From assembly GCA_947685225.1 (NCBI GenBank), contig CANTUV010000035.1:3603501-3667500 (forward strand): a stretch of 64,000 nt of DNA, written 5' to 3'. The translations under genes were made by a program, and so were the position numbers. This document shows, in pieces, positions 1 through 10,603 of this stretch (its first letter is position 1; every line of letters starts with the position of its first letter). The notes beneath the pieces are model-generated. The model was given only the letters and a program-made list of their open reading frames with translations. It was not told where the DNA came from and searched no databases. The DNA is from Garcia nutans (taxonomy: Eukaryota > Streptophyta > Magnoliopsida > Malpighiales > Euphorbiaceae).

Positions 1-326
1 TGACTTGTACCTAAAGAAAGGATATGGCTGTCACCCACATGGTAAGAACCTTTAGTAGCCAAATGGGGTAATGCCACGTGGTGAATTCCCAGAAACCTAT
101 ATATATGGCTTCGAACAAGGTAAGAAAAAATTAAAGACCAGTCAAAATCCCTATTCAATTCTTTTTTTTTTTCGTTATTTAAAAAATATTATCATATTTT
201 AATAAATTATCAATGAAAAACAAATCTTTTCTTTCTTCAAGGTTTCACATGTCCATAAAAAAAAATACAAAACTCTTTGCACGGTTGGCCTCGGGGAAAA
301 GGGATTTTTGAGTTTATTGGTTGGAA
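1..326. other. AT-rich intergenic sequence, no gene seen
   Basis: No convincing reading frame, RNA gene or terminal repeat is visible. The stretch is ordinary AT-rich plant intergenic DNA lying outside the fold-back element that follows. Confidence 0.5.
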
Positions 327-1236
327 ATTCACTGTTCTATTAACTATAAATTAAGGCATAAATAATTATAAAGCCTTTAAAATTTTACATATTATATTTG
401 TCAAGTTTTTATATTTTTAATATTTAATTTTTATATTTTCTAATTTTTAAAAATTAAACTGTTTAGTCTTTTATTAATATTTTCATCATAAAAATATTAA
501 TCAATTACTTTGATATTATAAAATAATTTATTTATTTATTTATATATTTATATATTATTCTTTCTTATTTGTTAAGTCGTGCTTATTTTTAATTTTATTT
601 ATATTTTTTATACATAATTTATTTTAATTTTATAAATATTATTAAAAAATAATTTTAAATAATACGAATAATATTATTTATTATTTTGCAGATGATCTAT
701 ATATATCATTTATTTTAATTTTATAGGTATTACTAAAAAAATAATTTTAAATAATTTTAAATAATATCTTTTATTATTTTACAGATGATCTATATATAAA
801 ATAAAATTAAAAATAAAATAAATTTAATAAATAACAAAGATAAATATATATAAATGAAGAGCAAATAAGTTATTTTATAATATATTTATCTTTGTAAGAA
901 TATATATAAATTAATAATATATTTATTTTTATAAAAATATATATAAATTAAAATAACTTATTAAAATATTTATAAAATTAAAATAAATTATGTGTAAGAA
1001 ATATAAATAAAATTAAAAATAAGTATGACTTAACAAATAATAAATATATATATATATAAATTAAATAAATTATTTTATAATATTAAAGTAATTGATTATT
1101 TTAGAATGACTAAACAATTTAATTTTTAAAAACTATATGTAAAAATTAGATGTTGAAAATATAGGAACTGACTAGTGTAATATGTAAAATTCTATAAATT
1201 TTATAATTATTTAGCCTAAATTAAATACTAGTGAAT
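327..1236. repeat. Fold-back element, about 330 bp inverted arms
   Basis: The left arm (about 327-660) reads as the reverse complement of the right arm (about 900-1236). Shared landmarks in order are attcact at both outer ends, a block containing ataattataaa, ttttacatatta, aaaattaaa(c/t)tgtttagtc, aatcaattactt(t/a)atattata, and tatttgttaagtc. The arms differ by scattered substitutions and small gaps, so this is an old fold-back MITE-like element or an inverted duplication. The centre (660-900) is AT-rich. No coding capacity is present. No clear target-site duplication was found. An RNA read through it would form a long imperfect hairpin. Confidence 0.7.
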
Positions 1237-1578
1237 GAAAAATCATACGGTCCACGGTAAAACAACAATTTAATTATTATACAATGTAAGATATTTATGT
1301 CAAGAAAAGAAAAAAAATTAAACCATAGTATTAGATAACATAAATAATCACATGTAGGAAAAATAATAATAAAAGATGATATATAAGTGATGTAGATTAA
1401 ATTTTGATATAAGTTAATTAATTTCATATAAGATGAGGATTCAATTTCATTTATATAGCTACTATTTTATATTTGACTGAACACTCTTAAGTCCATATAG
1501 TTTTTATATAATATCAGAGCTTATAACAAAAATACATATAAAAAACAAAAATACCAATTATCTTGAAAAATTAATGAA

Positions 1579-1875
1579 TTACCGATACTCAGTTTGATGA
1601 ATTTTCATGTGCAAACGTTGTTGTGCAAAGTTGACAAGTTTCTCAATTTCTTCAGAATTGTCAATTTGACCATTGCAATTAGTGTCAGCTTCCTTCATAG
1701 CTTGTCTAGCCTTCCACCAACTAAACCATATCTTCATGCTCTTAAGTGCCTCTGTTATGTCTTCACGGCTTAGTTTGCCATCTTGGTCGATGTCGAATTG
1801 ACGAACCCATGCTTTGAATTCCTCGACCGTCATTTCTCTACTGGGCTGGATTTCAAAGCAAAACATAATCGCCAT
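1579..1875 (-). CDS. Small two-EF-hand calcium-binding protein (98 aa)
   Basis: A single-exon frame encodes 98 residues with two canonical EF-hand loops. The first, DIDQDGKLSRED, is at residues 28-39 and ends in Asp rather than the usual Glu. The second, DTNCNGQIDNSE, is at about 64-75. Spacing between the loops is that of a paired EF-hand domain. A Trp-rich linker (IWFSWWKA, about 49-56) lies between them. No signal peptide or membrane segment is seen. Plant genomes carry families of such short EF-hand proteins; a calcium-sensor or buffer role is known for the superfamily but the target is unknown. The ATG is the first in frame and is preceded by a T-rich leader on the coding strand. It is much shorter than calmodulin (about 149 aa), which is normal for this type. 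Assignment to EF-hand is firm; the exact subfamily is not. Confidence 0.85.
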   Translation of the reverse strand: MAIMFCFEIQPSREMTVEEFKAWVRQFDIDQDGKLSREDITEALKSMKIWFSWWKARQAMKEADTNCNGQIDNSEEIEKLVNFAQQRLHMKIHQTEYR

Positions 1876-2280
1876 TGATTAGGTTTGTAAGATTTTTCTT
1901 TCTTTTTTCCTTTTATTTTTTGGGTTTGCAAGATTGATAGAGGCAATTAAGATTTCAGGTTGAGTTTTGCATTATTTGATCTTATGAAGAGTGATTGAGG
2001 TTATGGTCAAGTGGGCTTTTTAGTGGAGAATTGGAATTCGAATCTATATATTTGGCATGTCCAAACTTTTATTTATTTTTTCTTTCAATTGGCATCTTTA
2101 GTTATTTCATTTAGAATTTAGATCATCTTTTGCTTTTCTTTTTCTTTAGCTGCTTCTTGCAACTTTATTCTTAAATTATGGACCAAAAGAAATGCAACTT
2201 TAGCAAATTATCTGAGATAATTATACTGTTTATGCACTTGAACTTGGAGTTTTCAAATATACCGACACGCTAACTTATTT
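1876..2280. other. Upstream region of the small EF-hand gene
   Basis: Leader and presumed promoter of the minus-strand EF-hand gene. No unambiguous TATA box could be placed. Nothing else recognised. Confidence 0.35.
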
Positions 2281-2289
2281 TCATTTTTA

Positions 2290-3100
2290 CGTTTCTATGC
2301 TGTTTTTTTTATTTTTTTTTTCGTTTTTTATATATTTTATTTTATTTCTGTTTTTATTTAAAAAAATTTAATATCATACTTTTAATAAATACACATAAAA
2401 AATAAATACATATATCACATATATAAAATACACACTAAATAATACAAATTACATCTACACATCTACAATACATCAAAAATATATCTACAATAAATATACA
2501 ACACATCTATATAATATTTTTAATATTTATTTAATTTTATTTATTTAATTTTTTATCTTAACAATATTCAGATAATATTCACGCAATATTTAATAATTTT
2601 TCATAAAATATACAACTTAAATAGGAAAGATATAACATAACATAATATCTACAATACATATATAATATATTTACAATATATCTATAACACATACACTATA
2701 TATCTACATAACAAAATATGTATATTTTTTAAGTTTTTTTATATGTATAATACGTAAAATTTATTTAAAAATAAATTTAATAATTTTTATTAATATATTT
2801 TTTATATTTTATTTTTTTTAGCATTACCTATTTTTTATAATTAAAATTTTATTTTTTATGAAAAATTATAATTTTTATACTAAGAAAAATAATTTTTATT
2901 ATTTTATTTGAATATTTTTTATTTAATATTAAAGTTTGAAAAAAAATAAAAATTTTAAGTAAAATACTAATTATAGTATGAGAATATGTATTTTAAAAAA
3001 ATTATTTTATTAAAAAATAAGATATTTTTAAAATATTTTATTAATTTTTTATAAATATGTAAATATTTTTATAATAAAAATTATTTTTTAAGGGAGCTAC
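2290..3100. repeat. AT-rich dispersed repeat, copy 1 (inverted partner near 52.55-53.34 kb)
   Basis: The segment around 2390-2580, with acatctacaatacat-type motifs (tandem 'atctacaatacat' variants recur again at 2640-2720), followed by long poly-A/T tracts, reads as the reverse complement of sequence at about 52.9-53.2 kb. There the matching motifs are atgtattgcagatgtatta and tatgttgtatatttattta. Flanking A/T blocks also correspond. It looks like a non-coding dispersed repeat of unknown class. Ends were not defined. Confidence 0.5.
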
Positions 3101-4034
3101 GGAATCATCCCAAATTAGTACAGCTAAGTGTGGGATATCATGCCCAAGGTTTAATTAGGCCCATTAATATTATAAATTGTAAATTACAAAAAAAAAATAG
3201 ATTATGCAACATTTTACATAGAAAAATTGCGTTATATGTAAATTTTTTTTAGCTTTTTTTAAAATTTTATAATTTTTAAAATATTATTTTTTAAATATAA
3301 TTGAAAATATTATAGTATATGTCTCAAATATACTTAATACATATCTTAAAAGTGAATATCTTTTAAATTGAAGTTGAAGAATAAATATTTTAAAAAATAG
3401 ATATTTTTATATAAAGCCAACTCTAATACCACTAAATTAAAAATTATTTTATTTTTTAGTTTTCAACTATTCCCACCTCATATTATACGTACGTATTAAG
3501 AATTAAAATAAATTAGGATATGTTTTGGATGTAAAATAAAAAACAAATGCTTGAACCAATTAAAATAGATATACGTTATATTCTCGCGATGGTTTGTTTC
3601 ACACGTGCATTTAATTACTGTAAAATCTGATCGAATTCAATGTTTAATTGTTCATGACTCGATATTACAATTGAGCATTGTTGGAAAATATGATTAAAAT
3701 CTACGGAAAATGCACATTCACAACTAATTTAACATAAAATATCATATCATCATAGTTCAAATATAAGAGATTTTTTTTAAATTAATTAAGTTCTTTAAAG
3801 AACTCATATAATTAAATTAAATAAGTATTACAGAGTGAGAATTCAAATAGGGTATCAAATTTATTACTCACTTTGTTTATAAATAATTATTACTTTAGAG
3901 TGACAAATTTTATTTATAGATAATTATCACTTCACAAAAATTAAGATTATTTTATATTTCTATTTCAAATTTACCCATATATAATTAATATATAATAAAA
4001 CAAGTAATAATTAAGGAGAAAGATAAATTTAGTA

Positions 4035-4320
4035 CTCCCTATGTTCCAAAAGAGATGTCACATTTTTTTCTCTATAAATTCTAAGATAATGCAATTAATT
4101 TATTGATAATTTATGTATTTCTCTCTTTTACCCTTATTCATATATTTATTTTAATTTAAAAATAATTTAAATTATTAATAATTTTTTATTTAAAGTGTGA
4201 ATTTATTAGAGGATAAAATGAATAAAAATATATTAATTATATTCTATAAATAAAAATAGATAATTATTTTGAGACATTTTAAAATAAAATAGTGGATAAT
4301 TTTTGTGGGACGGAATGAGT
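4035..4320. repeat. Stowaway-like MITE
   Basis: The left end ctccctatgttcc and the reverse complement of the right end (ctcattccgtccc) match the CTCCCTCCGT-type termini of Stowaway (Tc1/mariner) MITEs. The element is bordered by TA dinucleotides (4033-4034 and 4321-4322), the target duplication expected of this superfamily. Length 286 bp, non-coding. A second Stowaway-type terminus (aacggagggaata, around 4620-4632) and a loosely matching tract at 3864-3900 suggest that this copy sits inside or next to another decayed member. Confidence 0.6.
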
Positions 4321-4688
4321 TAAATAATTATATTAATTATAGTATTACACAACTTTTTTAATTGATGTGCAAAACTGAAATTATCGCCTTTAACTCATAA
4401 ACACTTATTAAGAAAGCCATTAAATTTTTAGATATTATATAAAATTATTTTAAATAGACGAAAATATTATTTATTAATTCATTAATATTATACTCTTACT
4501 TTATTAATTAAGTCATTAATGATAATGATATAGTTAAAAAAACTAATTAATTTTTCTTAATTCTATAAAGTGATAATTTGAGGGAGATAATTTTTTTTGC
4601 AAAAGTGACGATTTCAGCAGAACGGAGGGAATAATAAAATATATATGAGTGTGTGTGCATCAAGTGTTAACTGACCAAACACAACTAA

Positions 4689-5124
4689 TAGTGCGTTTGG
4701 TAAATTATTGAGAAAATTGATTGCTGAGAATATATTTTATAGAGGTATATTACATGAATTGTATTTTACTGAAAAATATTATATTGTTATATTTAAAAGA
4801 TGTAATAAAATGCTAAGAAAATAAATTTAAAAAAATATTAGTTTATTTTATTGCAACTCAACTTTATATTTATTTTTTATTTTTATCATATTTTAAATTA
4901 AAGATATGATTATTTTTTTGATATGTGAACCCTTCAATCTAATTTTTCATTGAAATATTTTTTTTACTCCTTCTAAATAAAATATTTTATCAATTAGTCG
5001 ATAAAATTTAATGGACATATATTTTATTTAATATAAATTATTTGTAAATAAATATAGTATTGTTGATCAAACATAATTATATAATTAATTTTATTGAGAT
5101 TTTTGTGCAATCAAATACAATATA
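4689..5124. repeat. MITE-like repeat, copy 1 (TAGTGCGTTTGG end)
   Basis: Begins tagtgcgtttggtaaatt and ends with gcaatcaaatacaatata. The same sequence order occurs at 53719-54599, whose ends taatgtgtttggtaaatt and caattaaacgcactata form inverted termini (TAGTGCGTTTGG versus TATAGTGCGTTTAA). Shared internal blocks include attttactgaaaaatattatatt, aataaatatagtattgtt and tgagatttttgt. It has no coding capacity. The TIR style resembles hAT-type MITEs, but the class is inferred. Confidence 0.6.
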
Positions 5125-5325
5125 AATTTAAGAAAATGAATAAAAAAATTGAATACAGTAAAAGTTGATGCCGGCTCAATTTTGGAACTTGAAGCAATTT
5201 CGAAGAATGAAATTAGCCTAATTAAGCTACCTCAAGATTTGCAACTTCTTATTAAACTACTACTGCAAGGCATATCCTCTTCATAATTCCTTTCTTTCAC
5301 AAATAATTCATATCATATCATAAAA

Positions 5326-6405
5326 ATGCATCCTTCGTATTATAAAAACGATACAAAGTATCCTTCACAATCATCACAAGTTGGCTATCCCATGAATTAC
5401 ATCCACTCCACCACCACCCATCTTCCATATATCTCTTCCACTACTACCACCCCAACACGGTGTCCACGGCCCTTTGCCACTGTTGCGATGACCCAGCAAA
5501 TTGTTTTGTTACTTGCATTTGTCCATCAGTCCATGTGTCACCTTTGGACAGATTGCTGAGAGGGTTCAATATGTAAGGCTTTAAATATCTATAGTTTTAC
5601 CAATAGTAGTTCGATTAATTGAAACGATGTCGTTTGATTGTTTTTTTTTTTGGTGCAGCTTGTGCAGCAAGTGGTGCACTTTACTGTATGCTATTGGGTT
5701 TGACAGGAGTACCATGCTTGAATTCATGTTTCTATAGGTCAAGAATGAGAGGACAATATGACTTGGAGGAGGCACCATGTGTGGATTGCTTGGTTCACTT
5801 CTTTTGTGAGCCTTGTGCGCTTTGTCAAGAACATAGAGAGTTCAAAAATCGTGATTTTGATATGGGCATTCGTGAGCATAATTAATACTTTTGTTCGTTT
5901 TATTTTAAATATTAGTGCAAAAAAAAATTTTAATTTATTTTAAATATCATTTTTAAAAATTTAAAAACGTATTAATTAAAAATTTTTAATATTACTCTCA
6001 TTAATTAATATAAGAAAATAAATAAAATAAAAAATATTATATAGATAAATTATAATAAATTTTTTATAAATTATAATAAATTTTTTATAAAATTTATAAT
6101 GAGTGATTATTTTTTTAGTTTGTGCGCATCATTTTTATATAATACTTAAAATAAAACGGAGTGAGTAATAATTAATTTAATCTTCTTTTGTTTATATATC
6201 CTTTTCAATTAATGATAAGCCAATCTGAGGCATTTAAAAAAAATTGAGATTTTGATTAATAAATTTGTGTTTAAATTAATTTTATTATATAATAAATAAT
6301 GAGTATACTGCTGGTGTTGAATGTGAAGGGCGGCAGGCAAACATGGATAGACAAAGCCGAGGGATCACAGTTGCCTCCACTATGTGTGGTGGCGTGAGCA
6401 AATGA
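5326..6405 (+). pseudogene. PLAC8 / plant cadmium resistance-like gene, three exons, frameshifted
   Basis: Exon 1 starts MHPSYYKND and runs into the cysteine-rich core STALCHCCDDPANCF..CICPC, then VTFGQIAERVQY. Exon 2 (5659-5871) gives CAASGALYCMLLGLTG, CFYRSRMRGQYDL and CLVHFFCEPCALCQEHREFKNR. Exon 3 (6329-6405) gives QANMDRQSRG and a VASTMCGGVSK end. This is the domain order of plant PLAC8/PCR/CNR membrane proteins, known for metal efflux or organ-size control. Exon 1 is broken. One base is missing where WST is expected (near 5460). An 8-bp tandem duplication (gtccatca repeated, 5521-5533) shifts the frame inside the CPC motif. The donor at 5573 leaves the next junction out of phase by one. 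W in the usual GWQAN is R. Most likely a recent pseudogene; sequencing error is the alternative. A Stowaway-like MITE occupies intron 2. Confidence 0.8.
5888..6165. repeat. Stowaway-like MITE in intron 2 of the PLAC8 pseudogene
   Basis: The left end (cttttgttcgttttattttaa) and the reverse complement of the right end (ctcactccgttttattttaa) are inverted repeats continuing for about 45 bp. TA dinucleotides flank both sides (5886-5887 and 6166-6167). Size 278 bp, no coding potential. Typical of a Tc1/mariner-derived MITE. Confidence 0.65.
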
Positions 6406-7653
6406 TCATACACTAAGTAGAGATTAAACACTTGTGGTGGCGTGCCTTTGGACACATAATTATTTAATATTTATGCATTAATTTCTGCATTTCTTGTATC
6501 TGATTTGTTCTTCAACTATTATTTATGTACTAATACTCTTGGTATCATGAATCATTTTCAATTATCACTGATTAAACTATAGAAAGATGGACAACTTTTA
6601 TCTCATATTTTTTCAACTTTTATCTCATAAGTCATTTTCCTTCTGTTTTCTTTCTTTTTTCAACTTTTACCTCATACCTCATTTTCCTTCTGTTTTCTTT
6701 CTTTTTTCAACTCTCAACAAGTGTTTAATATTACATTGGGTTTTACAACACAAAATAAACCAAAGTATTTTGATTTAGTTACTTTTTCTAGTTATAAACT
6801 TATTGTATTTCTTATAATTATTAGAATTGAGATGGGTTAAACAATTATTTCATGGCAACAAATGTCCAAAAAAAAATTTATATATATGTCTCTCAATTTA
6901 ACTAATACGAAATAAAGGACTCTAATTTTTATGGAGCAATTTAATAGAAAATTATTTTAGTGGCAGTTTAATAATTACTGTCAAAAATTAAAATTACAAA
7001 CTCGGTATTCTAGAGACTTAGTCTAATGAAAAATAGACCAACAAATCAAATTCAATGTTTGGCGGCGTGGTCCGTTCTTTTTCGATCAAATTTCTTCGTT
7101 TAGATAAATTTTATGTAAATTTTTATTTTCTCATTTAGAAATCTTAAATCAAAGCGTTATTTTAGCATTTTATTTGTCTCATTAAATATTATCTTTTTAT
7201 GTTTATAATTTTTTATTTTAACAATCTATTATCTTTTTTTTAAAAAAATTATTTGAAATTAGAATTATATTATATTACTTGAGAAAAGAGTAACAGTTCT
7301 TTCAGAATTGATTAATAATCATACAAAAAAACTTTTCTCTCTTTTATGCTAATTTTTCTGTAAATTTTTAGACTAAACATTTACTCCTTTGTTATTAACT
7401 TCCGCTGCATCATCAACACATCAACTTATTAATAGAATTATTCAAGCACGTAGAGATGTAGCCACCAAAGAATAAGAAATTAAAGAAATTCCCAATCTAT
7501 TTACTTTTAAGGCAATAGCGTCTTATATATTATGATGAAAAGCCGTGCAAAATAGCTTTATAAAGAGAGAACAATATACATAAAACTATTATAAAGTTAA
7601 AAGTTTCAATTTCAATTCACAACCAAATTCAGAAGGTTGATGAGAAAAATCCT
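6406..7653. other. Intergenic region between PLAC8 pseudogene and calmodulin-like gene
   Basis: AT-rich, with no gene recognised apart from the local tandem duplication listed separately. The part next to 7654 is the 3' flank of the minus-strand calmodulin-like gene. Confidence 0.4.
6608..6712. repeat. Tandem duplication, about 48 bp x 2
   Basis: The unit ttttttcaacttttatctca...ttccttctgttttctttc is present twice in a row with very few differences, plus a partial third start at its right edge. It lies in non-coding DNA. Confidence 0.7.
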
Positions 7654-8268
7654 CTAATTATTAGAGAATTTCATGGTTTTCGACATCATGTTCATGAATT
7701 CATTAATATCAATAAAACCATCACCATCACTATCCACTCCTCGAATCATTTTTCTACAAGCATCCAAACTAGACCTCTCTCCCATCATCTTCAACACTTG
7801 CATTAATTCCTCTGCACTAATTTTCCCATTCCCATCTAAATCAAAAGCTTGAAAAGCACTTCGAATATCATTAGTTTTAACTCCTTCTCCTACATTATTC
7901 ATCATCTCCATGAACTCTTTAAAATCTATAAACCCATCTCCATCACTATCAGTAGCTTCAAATGCCTTTGCCATTTCAGCTTCATTCATTCCTTTTTTCC
8001 CCATAGCTCTCATCGCTGACTTGTACTCTTGCCTTGAAATCTTGCCATCTTTGTTAGTGTCAAATTTTGAAAAAACCCATTTCATTTCTTCTTCATTTGT
8101 TTGGAAAGATTTTGCTTCTGGCGGTGGTGGTGGCGATGGTGGTGGTGGTGGTGATGTTGATGAGGTTTGTTTTTCGAATTTGTAAATTCTTGAATCGGTT
8201 GGTTTTATTGAAGAAGGCTTTCTTGAAAGGCCATGAAAACTAAGAAAAGTCATATTTTTGGAAGACAT
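7654..8268 (-). CDS. Calmodulin-like protein with four EF-hands (CML37/38/39-like)
   Basis: Intronless frame of 204 residues. Four complete EF-hand loops lie at residues 70-81 (DTNKDGKISRQE), 107-118 (DSDGDGFIDFKE), 143-154 (DLDGNGKISAEE) and 179-190 (DSDGDGFIDINE). Every loop has Asp at position 1, Gly at 6 and Glu at 12, so all four should bind calcium. The N-terminal 60 residues are unlike calmodulin: basic/Ser-rich, then a proline run (PPPPPSPPPPP, about 40-50) that may act as a linker. No signal peptide or membrane segment is clear. Intronless genes of this layout are typical of plant CML proteins, and the helices resemble the stress- and wound-induced CML37/38/39 group; that subgroup call is inference. 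The start is the first ATG and a TATA-like site lies about 93 bp upstream. Confidence 0.9.
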   Translation of the reverse strand: MSSKNMTFLSFHGLSRKPSSIKPTDSRIYKFEKQTSSTSPPPPPSPPPPPEAKSFQTNEEEMKWVFSKFDTNKDGKISRQEYKSAMRAMGKKGMNEAEMAKAFEATDSDGDGFIDFKEFMEMMNNVGEGVKTNDIRSAFQAFDLDGNGKISAEELMQVLKMMGERSSLDACRKMIRGVDSDGDGFIDINEFMNMMSKTMKFSNN

Positions 8269-8360
8269 TATTGGTTTTATTTTCTTGAGAATTTGTGAAT
8301 GGAAGAATTAAATGGTTTTCTAATTGATTTGGTGGATTCAAGAAAGCATAACTCACTCAT

Positions 8361-8367
8361 TTATATA
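8361..8367 (-). promoter_or_regulatory. Candidate TATA box of the calmodulin-like gene
   Basis: On the minus strand the sequence reads TATATAA, within tgtatataaatga, about 93 bp upstream of the ATG at 8268. The distance fits a short plant 5' UTR. Confidence 0.5.
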
Positions 8368-8369
8368 CA

Positions 8370-10240
8370 AGAAGCTTTTTTTTTTATTTATTAACTTTAT
8401 ATCACTTAACGCTGAAGAATAGGATAGGCAAGCTGTACTATGAATTATAAAACAAGTGGTAGTGATTTTGGGATCTAAAAGTGCTGATTGTATTCATCAC
8501 TAATTGTGTCTCATTTTATCAACAGTCTTTATGCATTTAACATTAATATTTAGAGGATAAATGATCCTATCTAGTTCACTCAAAAATAATAATAATAATA
8601 ATTTACACCAAAAAAAATTAATTATATCATTTTTGGTTAAAATATATTAATAGGTATCTTATTGGTATTCTTTAAATAATAACGTCAATAAATATTTTAT
8701 ATTTTATTAAATTTTTTTATTTTTATTAAAAAAAAATTTAATAATTTTATATGTTGTGTATGTGTAGTTTTTTTATTGATTATGTATTTTGAAAAATAAT
8801 TATAATAAATTTCGATGAAAATAAAATATATCCTAATAAAAATAATGTTATTAATGTTTTAAAAGATGTTAATATGGCACCGACCTTTTTTTTATATGCT
8901 ATGCCCACTTTAACGCAAGTTGACAAGTGTAGAATTCTATGCTATTTTCACTACCAATAAATGAATTTAAAGCCACAGAGACATGAATTAAACAGAGGAA
9001 AGCATTTCTTAAAAGCAAAGATTCTCTAGTCCCCATCATGGAAAATTTTCGGATTTCTTTCACATTTGTGATGGCCTTCAAACTAGGTTTTCTATACAGC
9101 CCAATCCACCTTCCCTTGACTTTTCTTTTTTCTTTTTATCAATTTTATTATTAGAATCACTCATAATTATTTGATAAACACAAAATATAGAATCATTTAT
9201 TTTTATTTTTAAAAAAATATATTTGGTAAACACAAAATTTTTATATTTGTGTTTTGTTGGCATGGATTTGATATGATTTTTATTGTTTTTCATTCTCTTT
9301 ATATTTATTTTATAGAATTTAGTGAGTTTTCTTTTGGAAAAACTATTTAGCTGGGGAATTTTTTTTTAATGAATGTTATTATGGTCTCTAATACTTTTAG
9401 AACTTTCAAAATTTAAATTCTTAATTTATTATAAATTTCTTCTTTTATATATTCAAACAATTGGATTTATTAAAAAAATGCCCTAATTAAATCTTAAACT
9501 TACCGAATTATCCACTATTATAATACACTACTAATATGATTGAAAATTATAACTAATTTACACTAATTTGTTGTTTTGATATTTCTATATATATGATTTT
9601 ATTTTATTTTATTTTTTAAATTAAAATATTATTGTTTATTCAAATAAGTTTTGGATTTGGAGGAGGTGGTGAAAGATTTGTAAACCTCATTCTTGAACGC
9701 GCTTGTTTATCTATCCATTACACGTGTCCTCTATTTCATTGCATCACTTGTCATAGTTCATAGCCTAATGCCTAAAGTATGTAGCACAATTGATTGAATT
9801 GCACGTGGCATGCATGAACGAGTTACAAATATCCCTAATCAAATTAATTTTCTTGTAATGCCGATATTTTTATTTGACAACCTATAAATTAAGGGAAAAT
9901 AAACATTTTTCTCCATCTTGAATTAATAAATATATTTTTTATTTTATAAAAAATAATTATTTTAATTAAAATATAATTTTTTATTATATTTTTTAATATT
10001 ATATATATTAAAAATAATAAAATATATTATAAATATATTACTAAAAATATATATATATACCGTTAAATTATGTTTTGATATAATTATATTTTATTTTAAT
10101 ATAAAATTAATTTATTAAATATATTTGATAAAATAACATGAAATGTGAATATGAAAAAATTTAATATATTAATTAATTTATTAAAATTATAAATAAATTA
10201 TAATTTAATTTAAAAGAAATGAATATATTAATTCAAAATA
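8370..10240. other. AT-rich intergenic region
   Basis: No gene was recognised between the calmodulin-like gene and the MATE gene. There is a short (AAT)n run near 8590 and long A/T tracts. Short frames here have no family features. Confidence 0.4.
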
Positions 10241-10245
10241 GAGAG

Positions 10246-10248
<3 letters not shown>

Positions 10249-10319
<71 letters not shown>
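10249..10319. repeat. (TAT)n microsatellite, about 23 repeats
   Basis: Uninterrupted trinucleotide repeat of about 71 bp, about 285 bp beyond the stop codon of the MATE gene. Likely length-polymorphic. Confidence 0.95.
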
Positions 10320-10603
10320 GAGTTATATATTAAAATTTTCACATTAAATAACCAAGAAGAGAGATTTAATTTTAGAATTACAAATAAATATTTTTTTCAT
10401 AATTGTAAAATATTAAACCAAACAAAAACCCCGAATGTGAGCTTGTACAAAACTTGGTGATGCAAAAATTAAAATATCTAAAAAATTAAAATATCTAAAA
10501 CTTACTTAGAAAGGGAAAATTGAAAATTATAAAAATAAAAAATAAAAGAAACATATATGTAAGGAACTAAACAATCATAAAGTTGATTTTTAATCTTATT
10601 ATA

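Noticed and set aside
8899..9293. Two short minus-strand frames upstream of the calmodulin-like gene
   Set aside because: Lys/Asn/Ile-rich chance frames with no recognisable domain and no promoter or splice context.
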